64,000 bases of DNA from Ceratothoa steindachneri (GCA_963969495.1 OZ018317.1:226964099-227028098); one strand, 5' to 3'. Counted from the stretch's first letter, positions 11,124 through 22,425 are shown. Notes: generated by a model from the sequence alone, not told the origin. Numbers and translations: made by a program.

Positions 11124-12296
11124 TTGATGATCCCTTTCTTGTTTCCAGGCCTGTTGAAAAGTTTAAATGTTTCAGTCATATTCAAGTATGAGTCTACCAT
11201 GTACAAAATGTTGATTCAATATAATAGCAATAGTATAGGGGAGGGAGGTTATTCTGTCGATTGTACGGTTTGCCCTAAGCAATGCTTTTGGCAAACCGAA
11301 AAATTATTAAGTGTAAGCTTAACCAAACGTAAATACAATATTAGAAGAGGTGAAAGTAATAGTGCTTTCTTTGTCCACTTATCTGAAAATAGTCTCCCTA
11401 TCATTTGGAATTCAGCCAAATTTATTTATAAATCTAATAACTATATTAAAAGCAATATTGTCGAATGCTTATTCAGAATTCCAATCAATATTGTGATTAA
11501 GATATGACATATAAACATAAAATGAGCTACTTTTTTCCCCACGATGGACATTATATTTATTCTGAAAAATTTATTTTTTTAAACATTTATCTGGTTGGGC
11601 ACAGTAATATTTAGAGCAATATCACATATCTTAATCACAATAATGAATGGAATTTTGCTAAAATCATCTGTCATAATAACGATACAATTTCACAAAATAT
11701 CATTAAATTGACCTTTATTAGTAAATTCCCTAATTTTAATTTAAGTCCTGGCTTATATAAACTTGATGGTTATTTTTTAAAATTATATTCACAATGCACT
11801 GTCAAACTTTTAATTTGAGACTAAATATTTATATTAATCTTAATAAACTATTTAATTTAATTTTTTGTGTGCATCTATGTAGCCTTATGTTTATGTCTGT
11901 GTATTTATTGTCCTTTGAGTCAAGTCTTTAGAACATTTGTACTTATTCTTCTCCCTAGTTTTTCAATCCTGCCCTCTGATGTTAATCTCTCGCTCAGAAT
12001 TTCTCCCTCCCCGATTGCTTAGGCGGTATTTTAATCCTCTTATCAAACTTTAGTCTTTTGAATTTACCTGATTTAATGATCTTAGTTTGTATTTATCTTC
12101 GCTACTCCTAATGTTTCCATTTCATATTAATTCCTTTTATTGATTGTTTTTTGCTTTTTGGGGGGCGTTCTCTCTCCTCTGTATCATCCTTATATAAATT
12201 ACAGTTTTCACTACTTTTGTTATTCCTTGATAAATAACTCGCAAAAAGTTCAAAAGTACTTGGAATCCTTGTATTAATTTTCCCTATGGGCTTTGT

Positions 12297-12298
<2 letters not shown>
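11124..12298 (+). mobile_element. Penelope-like element A, GIY-YIG part and 3' region
   Basis: 11130-11480 encodes a decayed GIY-YIG endonuclease: GGYSVDCTVCPKQ keeps the first Tyr, but the second motif (normally YYGQTG) reads FWQTEK, so catalysis is lost. The downstream NSAFFVHLS, WNSAKFIYKSNNYIK and NIVE blocks match element C at 15.1-15.6 kb. A second partial copy of the C-terminal block (NEWNFAKI, KFPNFNLSPGLYKLD) lies at 11640-11780. The 3' region ends with a CTTGATAA-hairpin-CAAAAGTACTTGG motif (12225-12265), then GGGCTTTGTTGCA and a (TA)n tract. No reverse transcriptase is present, so it is 5'-truncated. Confidence 0.7.
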
Positions 12299-12378
<80 letters not shown>

Positions 12379-12386
12379 TATATAAT
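12299..12386. repeat. (TA)n microsatellite
   Basis: About 38 TA units. It joins the 3' end of PLE A to the left arm of PLE B. Confidence 0.97.
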
Positions 12387-12887
12387 TTGAAGGATGAACG
12401 AAAGGACGTATAAAGGGAAATTCATTTCATTTTCTTGATAGATACAACGTTTGAGGTGAACTTTTCACTCATCTTCGGGTACTGGAAAATACAATTCATG
12501 GAGTAGACAAACAATTTAAGTTAGATTATAACAGACAATCAAAATGATAAATTCATAGAAAGTATTTAATATTTGTTAAGGCGGATTGCGGAAATTTACA
12601 GGTAATTGATATTTTTGGATTATTATGTTGTGAGTTAAAAAAATTACGATTGAGGAAACACTGGAAACACATCGAGATAAACTAACCTTAAACAATTAAC
12701 CGTTAGAGAATAATTGGGGAGAAAGGGCGAGGAGCGTAAGAAGAAAGAGAAGGTTAGGAGGTTTGTAATATTTTTGTTAAGAGTAGAAGTAGTGGGTGAG
12801 AAGAGGAATCGGAATTTAAGGAAGGAGAAAGGTATTTAATACACATAGATACAAGAATCCTTAATGATATGGTATCGGGGGTAGATT

Positions 12888-13350
12888 TTAAGATTTAAAA
12901 TCGCCCATTGTGATATCAGTTTTACAATTAATAGAGTAAAGCCTTACACGTAAGAATTCTTTCGTAGAGAGAACATTCCCTGTCCTGTAGCTAGCACCAA
13001 TATGGGAACAAAAGCTCGCCCTCAGCGAGCGCACCGTACTGCCTATGTATCTATGTACAATTAAGGCAAGTAAACTCATAAATAACGGAGCACTTCGCTT
13101 CAGGCGGGATTCTGTCCTTACAATTAAAATATAATCCTATGTTGTGTTTATTCATCAAAATTAACCTAAAATTGGTATGGAAAAAGAATTTATTTAATAG
13201 AGATGTAATTTCTTTTGAATTTTTTTTATTTAAAAAACCCAGATCCGGAAAGATTATGTAACGGATATCTTTACAAACAGTAGGGAATTTAAATTTGGGA
13301 TGGTAAATATTGTTTAAAAATTGTGCCGTAATTTTTAAAATCAGAGACAC
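12888..13350 (-). pseudogene. PLE linker and GIY-YIG endonuclease, frameshifted (element B)
   Basis: 13350-13060 (minus) reads through the linker and into CSVIYEFTCLNCT, the GIY-like first motif with a Cys pair typical of PLE GIY-YIG domains. After a frameshift, 13050-12900 gives YIGSTVRSLRASFCSHIG, the YIG motif with its catalytic Arg, then SYRTGN and TDITMGDFKIL. It is the C-terminal half of the same ORF as the reverse transcriptase to its right. Confidence 0.7.
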
Positions 13351-13542
13351 AGGAAAACTGCTTCGTTTGAAATAGTTAGTTAGTCAGAAATACGACTTCT
13401 TGGTGAAATCCGGAGTAGGATGAACAAATATTAAAAGCCCGGAATATTAGTGTTTTGATGGCACTTATTTTGAAAGAAAAGTCACAAAAACTGAAAAGGT
13501 TTATGCTTTAACCACTAAAGGTTGGCTTACGAAAAACTTTAG

Positions 13543-14024
13543 TTACAAATCCAGTTGGGAAACGGGAAATGTGGATATCCAAAAATGAGATGGAGGAATT
13601 GAGCTCCTTTTAGCAAGTAAATTTAATATTAGGATGTATATGATCGGCACATTGCAAGAATTTATCGCAGGACTCCTCAGTATTGAACAGAATGTATATA
13701 TCATCGACAAAGCGGCGGTAAAGTAAGGGTTCAATGCTTCAAGTTCCAGACTGAATAATTGTTCCTCAAACCAGGACATAAAGCGATCTGCGAAAACAAG
13801 TCTCAAATGCCTGCCCATGCCCACCCCATCAATTTGGCAGAGGTTTCGTTGTTAAATATAGAGTAATTGTCCTTAACGGCTAGTTTCAGCGTTTCTATTA
13901 AAAGTGGAGGGGTAAATTCATGAAAATTGGAGTTGTTAAGGGAAAATGCACGTCGGACAATTATGTCAATGGTTTGATCAAGAGGAACATTAGTAAAGAG
14001 AGATGAAACATCGAAACTACACAT
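13543..14024 (-). pseudogene. PLE reverse transcriptase, frameshifted (element B)
   Basis: From 14024 leftwards the frame reads CSFDVSSLFTNVPLDQTIDI, the PLE palm motif A region with its Asp, then HEFTPPLLIETLKLAVKDN, as expected before motif B. After a frame change the GMGRHL segment corresponds to the DGVAMGSPLG motif. A further shifted frame near 13690 gives LLYRRFVDDIYILFNTEES, so the FVDD catalytic box is intact at DNA level though out of frame. SFLDIHISRFPTG follows at about 13560-13590. At least two frameshifts and one stop make it non-functional. Confidence 0.75.
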
Positions 14025-14772
14025 AAAGGAGGGATGAGGAAGCTTAAAATTTTGTAATTATTTAACAAAGGTGAAGCTATTGAAATTTTAAACGGGTTTC
14101 AGGAAAGAGGGGTTATTAAAGGACCCAAATATTTACCTAGGTTATAAGAGGGGAGAGTATGAGATGCTAAAACAGGGCGAAGAGGGATGCCTTCCTTGTG
14201 ACATTCGGGAAGTCCGTATAGAGAGCTCAGGTAGAAACCTGAAACGTGCAGGATGTTGTAAAATGAATGAATCCAAAATATTAAGGTTTTTCTAATTTGA
14301 GGAAAAGGCGGTTTATTCTGTCTTCTAACTTGATGGACAAGTTACAAACCTTCTAACCTTCTCTATCTTCTTACGCTCCTCACCCTTTTTCCCCAGTTAT
14401 TTTCTAACGGCTGATTGTTTAAGGTTAGTTTATCTCGATGTGTTTCCAGTGTTTCCTCAATCGTTAATTTTTTAACTCCCAACATAATAATCCAAATATA
14501 TCAATTACCTGTAAATTATCGCAATCTCCCCCCCTTAATAAATATTAAATACTTTTCATAAATTCATCATTTTTATTGTCTTTTAAAATCTAACTTAAAT
14601 TGTTTGTCTACTCCACGAATTGTATTTTCCAGTACCCGAAGATGGGTGAAAGGTTCACCCGAAATGTTGTATCTATCAAGAAAATGAAAGGAATTTCTCT
14701 TTATACGTTCTTTCTTTCATCTTTCAAATTAAATTGAAGCTCCGTAGGAAAAACCCTAACCAATATTTATCC

Positions 14773-14775
14773 TTA

Positions 14776-14820
<45 letters not shown>
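14773..14820. repeat. (TA)n microsatellite
   Basis: About 22 TA units separating PLE B from PLE C. Confidence 0.95.
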
Positions 14821-14821
<1 letters not shown>

Positions 14822-14826
<5 letters not shown>

Positions 14827-15957
14827 AAAAACTCACAAAGTATCACGTGAGGGTAGCAAATGAATTCAATTTCCCTCAAGAAAAAATGAAATGGTGTTTC
14901 CAAGTACTTTGGAACTTTATTAAGTTCCTTATCAAGGATAAGTACAAGAAATAATATTATACTAGAGGTATATATACGAAAGAAAAGTATGAAAGACCGC
15001 CTCAAAAACAAGAAATCACCAATGAGAAAGGAAAAGTGGAAAAGTACACTTTCACATTAAGAATGACAAGAAGCAGGTAGTAAGGTCAAACATTGGCTTA
15101 TAAAAGCACATTCAATGATGTTCCTTTTTATAGGGTCAGTGGAACGATAAATAAATTTTGCCGAGTTCCAGTTGCTTTTAAATATGGAACGACCATTAAG
15201 AATTTATTAATACGTAATAATTGTAATAGTTTTTTTTTGGGGGGGGGAGTTTATTCAGTTGAGTGTTCGGGTTGCCTAAGTAAATATTATGGACAAACAG
15301 GTAAACAACTTTTTGTTCGCATAAATCAACATACGAGGTAATATAATGTCCGAAGAGGGGAAGATAACAGTGCTTTCTTTGTCCATATGTCAGATAAGGA
15401 CCATCTAATTAACTGGAACTCGGCAAAATTTATTTATCGTTCTAATGATCCTATAAAAAGGAATATCATTAAATGTGCTTTTATAAGCCAATGTGATAAT
15501 TTTAACCTTTCCCCTGGCCTATATAAAATAGATGATATAATTAAAAGACTAACACTTAAAGAAATTAGTTCTGACTTTTGTCTTTAGTTTTATATACAAC
15601 CTTTAGTTATATGGACCATTTTGTTGTTTTTTTTTAATTATGTCACTGCTCTGTTATGTACATTGTATTTTTCACACTTTTCCCTCCTCGTGTCTTATAA
15701 TCTCCCTTGTTAGGCTCTCTCGATTTCTTTTCATCTGTTCCCCTTTCCGTCTTCTCAGTTTGACCTTACTACCTGCTTCTTGTCATTCTTAATGTGAATC
15801 TGTACCTTCCCCCTTTCTTCTTTCTTATTGGTGATTTCTTTTTCTTGAGGCGGTCTTTCATATTTTTCTTTCGTATATATACCTCTAATATAATATTATT
15901 TTTGGTAGTTATCCTTGATAAGAAACTTAATAAAGTTCGAAAGTACTTGGAAACACC

Positions 15958-15960
<3 letters not shown>
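14822..15960 (+). mobile_element. Penelope-like mini-element C with inverted ~200-bp arms
   Basis: Arms 14890-15091 and 15758-15960 are reverse complements (GGTGTTTCCAAGTACTTTGG against its complement ending AGTACTTGGAAACACC, and AAGAAGCAGGTAGTAAGGTC against GACCTTACTACCTGCTTCTT). Between them only a GIY-YIG frame is present; no reverse transcriptase. The right arm contains CCTTGATAAG-hairpin-CGAAAGTACTTGG at 15913-15950, directly before the next (TA)n. The left edge carries GAAAAACTCACAAAGTATCA, shared with the dwarf element at 30.35 kb. Confidence 0.75.
15093..15587 (+). pseudogene. PLE GIY-YIG endonuclease, nearly intact (element C)
   Basis: The frame from 15093 gives a spacer, then GVYSVECSGCLSKYYGQTGK, in which both Tyr motifs and the Cys pair are present, and LFVRINQHTR with the catalytic-type Arg. 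One TAA at 15340 interrupts it. The same frame resumes at once with YNVRRGEDNSAFFVHMS, WNSAKFIYRSNDPIKRNIIK and FNLSPGLYKID to 15587. Apart from that stop the domain is well preserved, in contrast to copy A. Confidence 0.75.

Positions 15961-16010
<50 letters not shown>
15959..16010. repeat. (AT)n microsatellite
   Basis: About 25 AT units immediately after the right arm of PLE C. Confidence 0.95.
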
Positions 16011-16012
<2 letters not shown>

Positions 16013-16266
16013 CTGCCAAACGAAAACGATCTCGAAAATAGATAACAGTGTCAAGCTGACCAAATACAGGGTAATGTGTGCTTTGACCGGTTAAAATTTC
16101 CGAGGACCATTGAAATGCTAACGGTCTCTCTGATGCAGGATATAACCCCAAATTGGACAAATATGTAGGTTCATTATACGCACATGCCTTTTGTAACTCT
16201 GCCCAACGGTTAACCAAGGAACTGACGAACATATTCCTGTTCTTTAGCTCCGCCCCACGCCCAGGT
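16011..16266. other. Unique island between two (TA)n tracts
   Basis: A 256-bp block of ordinary composition between long TA tracts. A long frame reads through it on the minus strand (for example AYNEPTYLSNLGLYPASERP), but it continues into the microsatellites and matches nothing I know. Confidence 0.4.
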
Positions 16267-16267
16267 G

Positions 16268-16360
<93 letters not shown>

Positions 16361-16362
16361 AA
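16267..16362. repeat. (TA)n microsatellite
   Basis: About 45 TA units with one interruption near 16278. Confidence 0.95.
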
Positions 16363-17216
16363 TAATAAACACACAAAAAAAGAGACCAAGATCGAGAGAG
16401 AATCATTTAATTTGAGTCGTCTGTTAGTATAGCTTACTTGTTATTTTGTTATTATTAGCGTCACGAATCCGTTTCCTCATCCTTAACTCCTTCCTCTTTA
16501 TACTCACCTATCTACCATTTAAGGAAAACTTGCACACAGCCGCGTAGGACTCGAACTGTTCCACTTGCTCCCATTTTTGCCCAATCAAAGAATACAACAT
16601 ACTTATCGCCGCTTACCTTTCGAGTTCTTTTCTTTAACCTGTGATTATCTCGGCACCATATGAAGCCCAGCCTAAGAGCGCATTCCTCGCGAGAATCTTT
16701 GGGAGTCAAAACACATTCGATTGGAAGACAAAAGTAGGCCTACTATCCAGAGGCCCTCGATACCTGCCACACCTTGCTCAGCTAGACTACATCACTCACT
16801 CACCCCTACCTATGTAGATCTCTTCACAGTTTTTTTTCAATGTTTTGTTCCATACAGGGTTGAAAAACAGGTTTTCATAGGTGTTACGGTCACTAAGTAA
16901 ATCTTTTAACCCAGCGAAATAGGTAACCCGTTCTAAAAGGGTTACTTAGTTAGTTTATCCGATTTCTTGATTATAATATTTTTATTAGAATTTAGCAATT
17001 TAAGGGCCACCATTAAGCGTCTAGTATTTCTAAATATTTAACATTATCACTGTTGGATAAAACACCAGCAACAAAACCATTTCAGAATTCACCATCAGAA
17101 TGATCACTCTCGCAAAATTTATTGATTGATATGAGATGATTAAGGGAAAATTAATTACCTAATTTTAATTCTAAGAAGAGGCCATAACCGAGTATATTTT
17201 CTTGATCGGAAGGATA

Positions 17217-17261
<45 letters not shown>

Positions 17262-17399
17262 CCATAATCTCTTTGTCTGTTTGACCGGAGGAACGTGAGT
17301 TGGGTTTAGATCGCTCTTAGGCGCAACAGCGATCGGAAGTATGGGCTAGGAATCCTTGCTTCTATAGTTGTTCCTCGAAATGGCCCTTTGGAAGCGAGG
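16363..17399. other. Unassigned; contains (TC)n(TA)n tract at 17217-17261
   Basis: The compound microsatellite is clear. The rest, including a 65-codon minus frame at 16512-16709, has no recognised similarity. Confidence 0.5.
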
Positions 17400-18036
17400 C
17401 CAGGAGAGATCAAAGCCACTCTAGAGCCTGAGTTTAGAATGTTTTAATGTACGTGGATGTGGAGAGAATGTAAATTGAAGTGAAATTGGTTGTATGTTTG
17501 AAAAAGTAAAACTAGATGTTCTGGCCCTGAGTAAAACCAAGTTGAAAAGAAAAGGTTTAGAATGGTTTGGTGGGGTGAAAACTATAAAATCAGGAGTAAA
17601 TGAGAGAGTGAGAACGAAGCATGGATGGCGGTACTTATGAATGAGGAAGTGTGGAAGTGTGAAGGAGAGTACAAGGAGGTAAATTCAAGACTATTTTGGG
17701 TCTAATGATGTTTGGACGCGAAAAGTGGGTGATAGTGAGCGTCTATGGTCCATAGCTGGGCGAAACTAAAAGTGTGAAAGAACTGTTTTGGTAAGATATA
17801 TATGAATGTCTGCAAGGATTTAATGTAAATAAGAAAGTAGTGTAATGGTAGACATGAACGTAAAGGTAGGTGATTCGGAAGGGAGTGGGGTAGTTGAGAC
17901 TTACGGAGTGCCTGGGTGTGAATGATGAGGTTAAAGGCTCGTGGAAATGTATGTTAAAAGAGAGATGGTAGCAGGAAACACATGGTTAAAAAAGAAAGAG
18001 CATAGGAAGTATAACTATGAAAGACTGGGTAGGCAG
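17400..18036 (+). pseudogene. RTE-like LINE apurinic endonuclease domain relic
   Basis: Frames change often, but segments match the AP-endonuclease-like N-terminal domain of an arthropod LINE: LDVLALSETK-like sequence near 17515, WFGGVKTIKSG-like at 17565, AVLMNEEVWKCEGEYKEVNS at 17627-17686, then in another frame KWVIVSVYGP at about 17725-17755, ECLQGFNVNKKVV at 17800-17845 and a VMGDMNAKVGD-like region at 17850. The order (ETK, SVYGP, GDxN) is that of the exonuclease/endonuclease/phosphatase fold. It is cut at 18036, where a hAT end begins. Confidence 0.6.
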
Positions 18037-19980
18037 CAGTGCTGCCACTTTTGTCAGCTGTAAACTATTCAGGATTGCACAAAATTATATCTACCAATAT
18101 CAAGGACCTATGTTAAATAATCTAAAGAATATCTAACTTAAAATTCTTTGCCTGTAAAGTTTTGTATCATATTTACCTTATTTAATATGAAACTTAGGTC
18201 TATATCTCCTTTTTCATCACTCTCATCTATTTTCACTGATGAAACACTAGTACACGGTCGGGCGACAAGGTTGCTCTTGTATGCTTCATTAGTACCAATT
18301 TGTTTCAAAAGTGTTTCAGGGAGCTGGTAAGTAGCACAAAATTTTCCCAGTCTAAGCAAGCCAAATTTTATAGTGATTATTAAGTGAAGTAAATTTAATT
18401 GCATTTTGTTCTTCAGTTTTGATTTAATATAATTCATAGTACTAAAAACTCTCTCAATGTCGGCATTTGAATGAGGAAAGGTAAATACTAATACAGTACA
18501 TTCAAAGAATTTTGAAAAAGGATTTTCACCTGAAGCATCCTTGCAATCCTTCACTTTACTCAAAAATGCTTTAGTATTAGTTTTGTTGTTCCAATCTACC
18601 GAGTCAGTTTTGCCTAATTAGTATTATGCTTCTGTTAAGACTTCATCACATACAACCAAATATTTCATGACTTTACAGTATTTTGTTATATCTTTCACAG
18701 GTTAATGTATGTTAGTAACGGAAAAAAAGAGAAATGTTTTTTAAAATTCTCAAATTTTCAGGTAATCTTTGTTTTAATTGTTTAACAACGATAATAAAAG
18801 TCTTGGCATCGCTTTCGCAACAAGCTTTCTTTAATTTCCGACAGAAAGCTCCTTGTTCTTAACTCGTTAACTTTTGTCTTGAACAAATATTCAAGATATG
18901 GTTTTGGGTCTAGATAACCTTCTAATTAACAAGGGAACAAATCAACTGTGCAAATTGTTATTTGTAATATTTTGCCAATTGATTTAATAAGCGTAACAAC
19001 TTATTTAGTAATTTAACTTTGTCATTACTCATATAATTCATTCGTTTTCTGTACTTCATTTAATATAGGTTGTAGAAATAGTAAGAATGCTAAATTCTTT
19101 TTATCAGAATACATTCCAACCAATAATTCAGCAGTATAACAATTTTCGCTCAATCGAGTAATTTCGAAATGTGTTTGTAATTCCAACCATTGTCTCGCAA
19201 TTTGTTCAACGGCTGGTTCAATAGATATCTATCTTGCCTTGTAGTCTAAGAGTATTTTCAGAGGTGTTAATCCATGAATTATTGTTTTGTAAAACTCATT
19301 ATACTGGTATTTCCTCATACATGATTTGGAAAATCAATCACAAGGTTCTGCCATAATAAACTCTTAATTTCTTGGTAAATACTCAGAAGAAGCATGAGAA
19401 ATTGCTAATTTTAGCGAATAACATATGTTTTTTACCAATATTAAGGGAGAATTCTCTTGTTTTAACTTAGCAAACACACCCTTATTAACACTATCCATAA
19501 CATTGGCATTGTCAGTGCCAATTCCACCAAGTTTTTTTATATCTAATTCCTTTGACCCTAACAAGTTTTTTAGTGCTGTAACAATGCTATTTGCATCACA
19601 CCGTTCTTAATCAGCAAGTTATGTAGCAACTACATTGTTTGCACTGTTGCTATTATATGTATGATAGACACTTCAATAAAATTTGTGACTGAAATATCAT
19701 TTGACTCGAACAGTAATTTATTATATTTGCGATTACTAATGTCTGTTATTAATTCTTTTTCAAAATGTGTAACCAAAACATTTTGTATTATGTGCGGAAA
19801 CTTTGTACGATTCATTTTTACATAACTCACAACTTTGCAATCAGGAATATTGTTTAAAAACAATTGCACAAATTCATATGGTCACAGTTAGAAATTGCGC
19901 AATGGCAAATAAAAAAATTGCCAGGGAGCCTTCTAGGTTTTAAGTATTATTAGATTTCTTTAGCTTAGATTTTTCATTTA
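18037..19980 (-). mobile_element. hAT transposon relic
   Basis: The right-hand CDS pieces are minus-strand hAT transposase. The left boundary is taken at 18037, where CAGTGCTGCCACTTTTGTC looks like a hAT-type terminus next to the interrupted LINE. The opposite terminus was not found; the boundary near 19980 is where the neighbouring ~180-bp repeats begin. Confidence 0.55.
18138..19869 (-). pseudogene. hAT transposase, broken
   Basis: Read right to left: 19869-19630 holds MNRTKFPHIIQNVLVTHFEK then NKLLFESNDISVTNF, matching the first catalytic region (DEST/D in active copies, here FESND). 19564-19364 holds GGIGTDNANVMDSVNKGVFA, KLKQENSPLILVKNICYSLK and SHASSEYLPRN, the RNase H-fold block with C-H at the second motif decayed to CYS. 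18563-18138 holds FPHSNADIERVFSTMNYIKS and KLKNKMQLNLL, the C-terminal dimerisation domain. The stretch 19360-18600 between them is stop-rich. Clearly inactive. Confidence 0.8.
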
Positions 19981-19984
19981 TTGG

Positions 19985-20225
19985 TATACATTCAAACGGC
20001 ATAGGAATTATTTGAAATATTCGTGACAATAAAAATGTCACAGACATTTTTCGAAAAATAACACAAAAATAAGAATAAGTTTTAGTTTTTAGAGAAAAAG
20101 GCCATATCAAAAGAATTTGACCTGATTACAAAAAACAAAAACAATGGCACATTTTAATTCAGCACATTGAATACATAAGAATCAATTGAAAAAACCTTGA
20201 CTGCAAAAATATCGCAGACCAGTTA
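19985..20225. repeat. Degenerate ~180-bp repeat, first block
   Basis: About 1.3 units of the repeat that appears twice in tandem at 23055-23412. Shared strings include TAGTTTTTAGAGAAAAAGGCC and GACTGCAAAAATATCGCAGA. Confidence 0.65.
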
Positions 20226-20399
20226 ATTATTTCACTTTACGTTACTCTTTCGATTTTGCAAAATATGTTGGTGAGTTCATCTCGTGGATTCTTCTCTTAT
20301 GGCTATAATCAATGAAGAATTTTTATTTTACTAATGTTCTGGTACTAGAAGCTATTAATATAATTTCAACTTCTCTTTTTCAAAGTAGGGGTGAAATAT

Positions 20400-20779
20400 T
20401 GGATTTATATAAATAAGTCATTAAGGTTTTGAAGCTGGATGTGAGAGATATCATTTTACTTTTCAACAACGAGTTTTACTTAACAACATGAAGACATTAA
20501 CAATGGTTCTCCATTGAGTCCCTCTTTTGCCAACACCGTGTCAATAGGAAAAAAAGTGGATAGAAAGCTGTACTTACCATTTTAAACCATTTGTCTTTAA
20601 AAGATACATTAATGGTTGTTTACTTATTTTTAAACATAAGGATCACGCTTCCTTATTTCTTAATTTGATTAACCAACAACATCCAAACATAGTGTTCTCA
20701 TTGGAAAAAATAAACAAAAAACAAAATCTCTTTTTTGGATGTTAACGTTGTTCGAGTGGGTTCGAGTTGTAATACATCT
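20400..20779 (+). pseudogene. PLE reverse transcriptase fragment (duplicated block, copy 1)
   Basis: Broken frames correspond to the palm of element E at 27.8 kb: a FNNEF/VLLNNM-like segment at 20460-20490, SPLSPSFANTVS at about 20515-20545 (motif B, normally GSPLGPSFAN), and the NKxSFLDVNVV segment at 20720-20750, ending with the NTS codons at 20770-20779. There it is cut by a mariner terminus. Nearly the same sequence recurs at 23600-23979. Confidence 0.65.
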
Positions 20780-20780
20780 A

Positions 20781-20996
20781 GAAGATGTTTCACTAAAGGC
20801 GCCGAATTTGAATTGTCGACACTTTTGTGTTTTGAATTTGGAAGGCATGCTATTATTATATTTCATATCTCATTGTACTCCGATTAATAGTTTTTTGTTT
20901 GTTTTTCAGAATACTTGCGACGGTGCGTCATGAAGCAGTTTACACCTGAGCAGCGTATTCTCATCGTGAAGACATTTTACCAAAGCGGATAAAGTG
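20781..20996 (+). mobile_element. 5'-end fragment of a mariner-like element
   Basis: It begins right after a TA at 20779-20780 with GAAGATGTTTCACTAAAGGC, the same terminus as the complete copy at 23980. It includes the transposase start at 20931 (MKQFTPEQRILIVKTFYQSG), then a stop, and is truncated at about 20996. Confidence 0.7.
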
Positions 20997-21849
20997 TTAA
21001 CGCAAAGAGTTCTAACATATCCTACCACGGAATAAACATACTCATACGATCTATATATTAAAATAATAAATTGGGATATAATTATAATTACATATACAAT
21101 TAAAATATTTCCTATTACATCAGTGACGGCAAAAATCACAATCTGTCACATGAGCTTAGCCTTCGAGCAAATGCATTGGTACACCGAAAGGTAGTGAATT
21201 GAATTTGCCTTTACTCCATCCTCTTAGATTTTTACATAAGTCTTGCACCAAAAATGAGGAGCATATTTGTTATGATGATCCTAGAATTTAATTCCAAAAT
21301 ATGCGTGAAAAATTGTTTTCACAAATGACGTTATTTTCAATTGATATCCAGGCAATGTTCCTTGCCCGCCGATAAAGCAAATCCTATTGGGTTCATTTTT
21401 GCCTTTTCTATTCTTTTTTCAAATCTTGTGAAATAAAGAGAAAAACATTTAAACATCTATAAATCATAAATAAATTGGCACTAAGGAAAGTATTTAAAAT
21501 AAAATAATTTTAGAATAGACAAGTTTAGATTTTTATTAAACTAATTATTGAAACTACTCGTATATACACTAAAATAAATGAAAACCACAATTGTTATGGA
21601 ATTTTTTTTTTATTGGTCTTTGACATTCAACTTAAATATTTTTAACAAGTTTAGCATTTATTTTTTATTACGTTTAGGGGTAGGATTTAAAAAAAAAACA
21701 TGTATAAAAATCAGACGGTAAAACATTTTGCGCATTAATCACTAATCACAAGGCTTAAGATCAAAAACAATTGACAGCAACCATATCAATGGCAATTAGA
21801 ATTTTTCACAAAAAATCTAATTATTATCAGTATCGAGGTATAAGAGAGA
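20997..21849. other. AT-rich sequence without recognisable gene
   Basis: Nothing supportable on either strand. Confidence 0.5.
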
Positions 21850-22425
21850 GACCTGAGGTCTCACCTTGCGAGTCTCCCCTCCACCTCCCCATTACCTTGT
21901 GGGAGTAAATTGTGTATATAACAGGTTGACCCGAGGAAACGTGGCTTGTTGGTCGTTCTAACGGAAGAGACAAGAAAGTCACCGGTTGAGAGATTTTTCG
22001 AGTTCGAGAAGAAAACAGAAAAATCACCGGCAGAAAGTTTTCTGCAGGTTAAGGAGAACTTGCAGTCCTTGTACAAAACCAGATTGTACCAAGGAAGCTC
22101 GGCACCGTTCGAGCCCTGAGAAATTGAGTATCAAGCTAGCCAGTTTGAGGACTCCAAATCTTACTATATCTGAGTTGGACAAACCCCAACTAGATAAAAA
22201 AAGAAGACAACGATTTTATCTCGTTCAGAAGAAAAGTAGAAGGACTAACCTTTCGCGTGAACATCCACCCATCCCAGATCCCTCGTGACGTCACCCGTGA
22301 AATCGACAAGCAGGTCGACGAACGCCATCTATTGAGCAAACAACCAACTACTTGCGCTACGCCTCTCCGGAACCAAATTTCCGAGGATAGTCTAACTGGT
22401 CGCGGGTATTTAATCTCCATTACCT
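21850..22425. other. GC-richer island, unclassified (possible LTR or element terminus)
   Basis: Composition differs sharply from the surroundings. It contains a GAGACCTGAGGTCTC palindrome at 21850, a TATATAA at 21916, a basic open frame at 21986-22288, and GGTATTTAATCTCC near the right end. The ATTACCTTGTGGGAGTAAA and ATTACCTTATGTAAGTAGAG strings near its two ends are similar in direct orientation. That suits a solo LTR or retroelement leader, but no gene is identifiable. Confidence 0.35.

Larger units (their letters stand above)
12384..14732 (-). mobile_element. Penelope-like element B bounded by ~390-bp inverted repeats
   Basis: Left arm 12384-12769 and right arm 14342-14732 are reverse complements over nearly their whole length. 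Examples: TTCTTGATAGATACAACGT on the left against its complement ending GTTGTATCTATCAAGAA on the right, and CTCATCTTCGGGTACTGGAA against TTCCAGTACCCGAAGATGGG. The body between them is a minus-strand PLE (reverse transcriptase then GIY-YIG). Both arms carry the hairpin-CGAAAT motif seen in other PLEs. TA tracts abut both sides (12299-12386 and 14773-14820). Inverted pseudo-LTRs are a known PLE feature. Confidence 0.8.

Noticed and set aside
13803..14024. Considered as an independent telomerase-like RT
   Set aside because: It connects to a GIY-YIG domain and inverted arms, so it is an ordinary endonuclease-bearing PLE.
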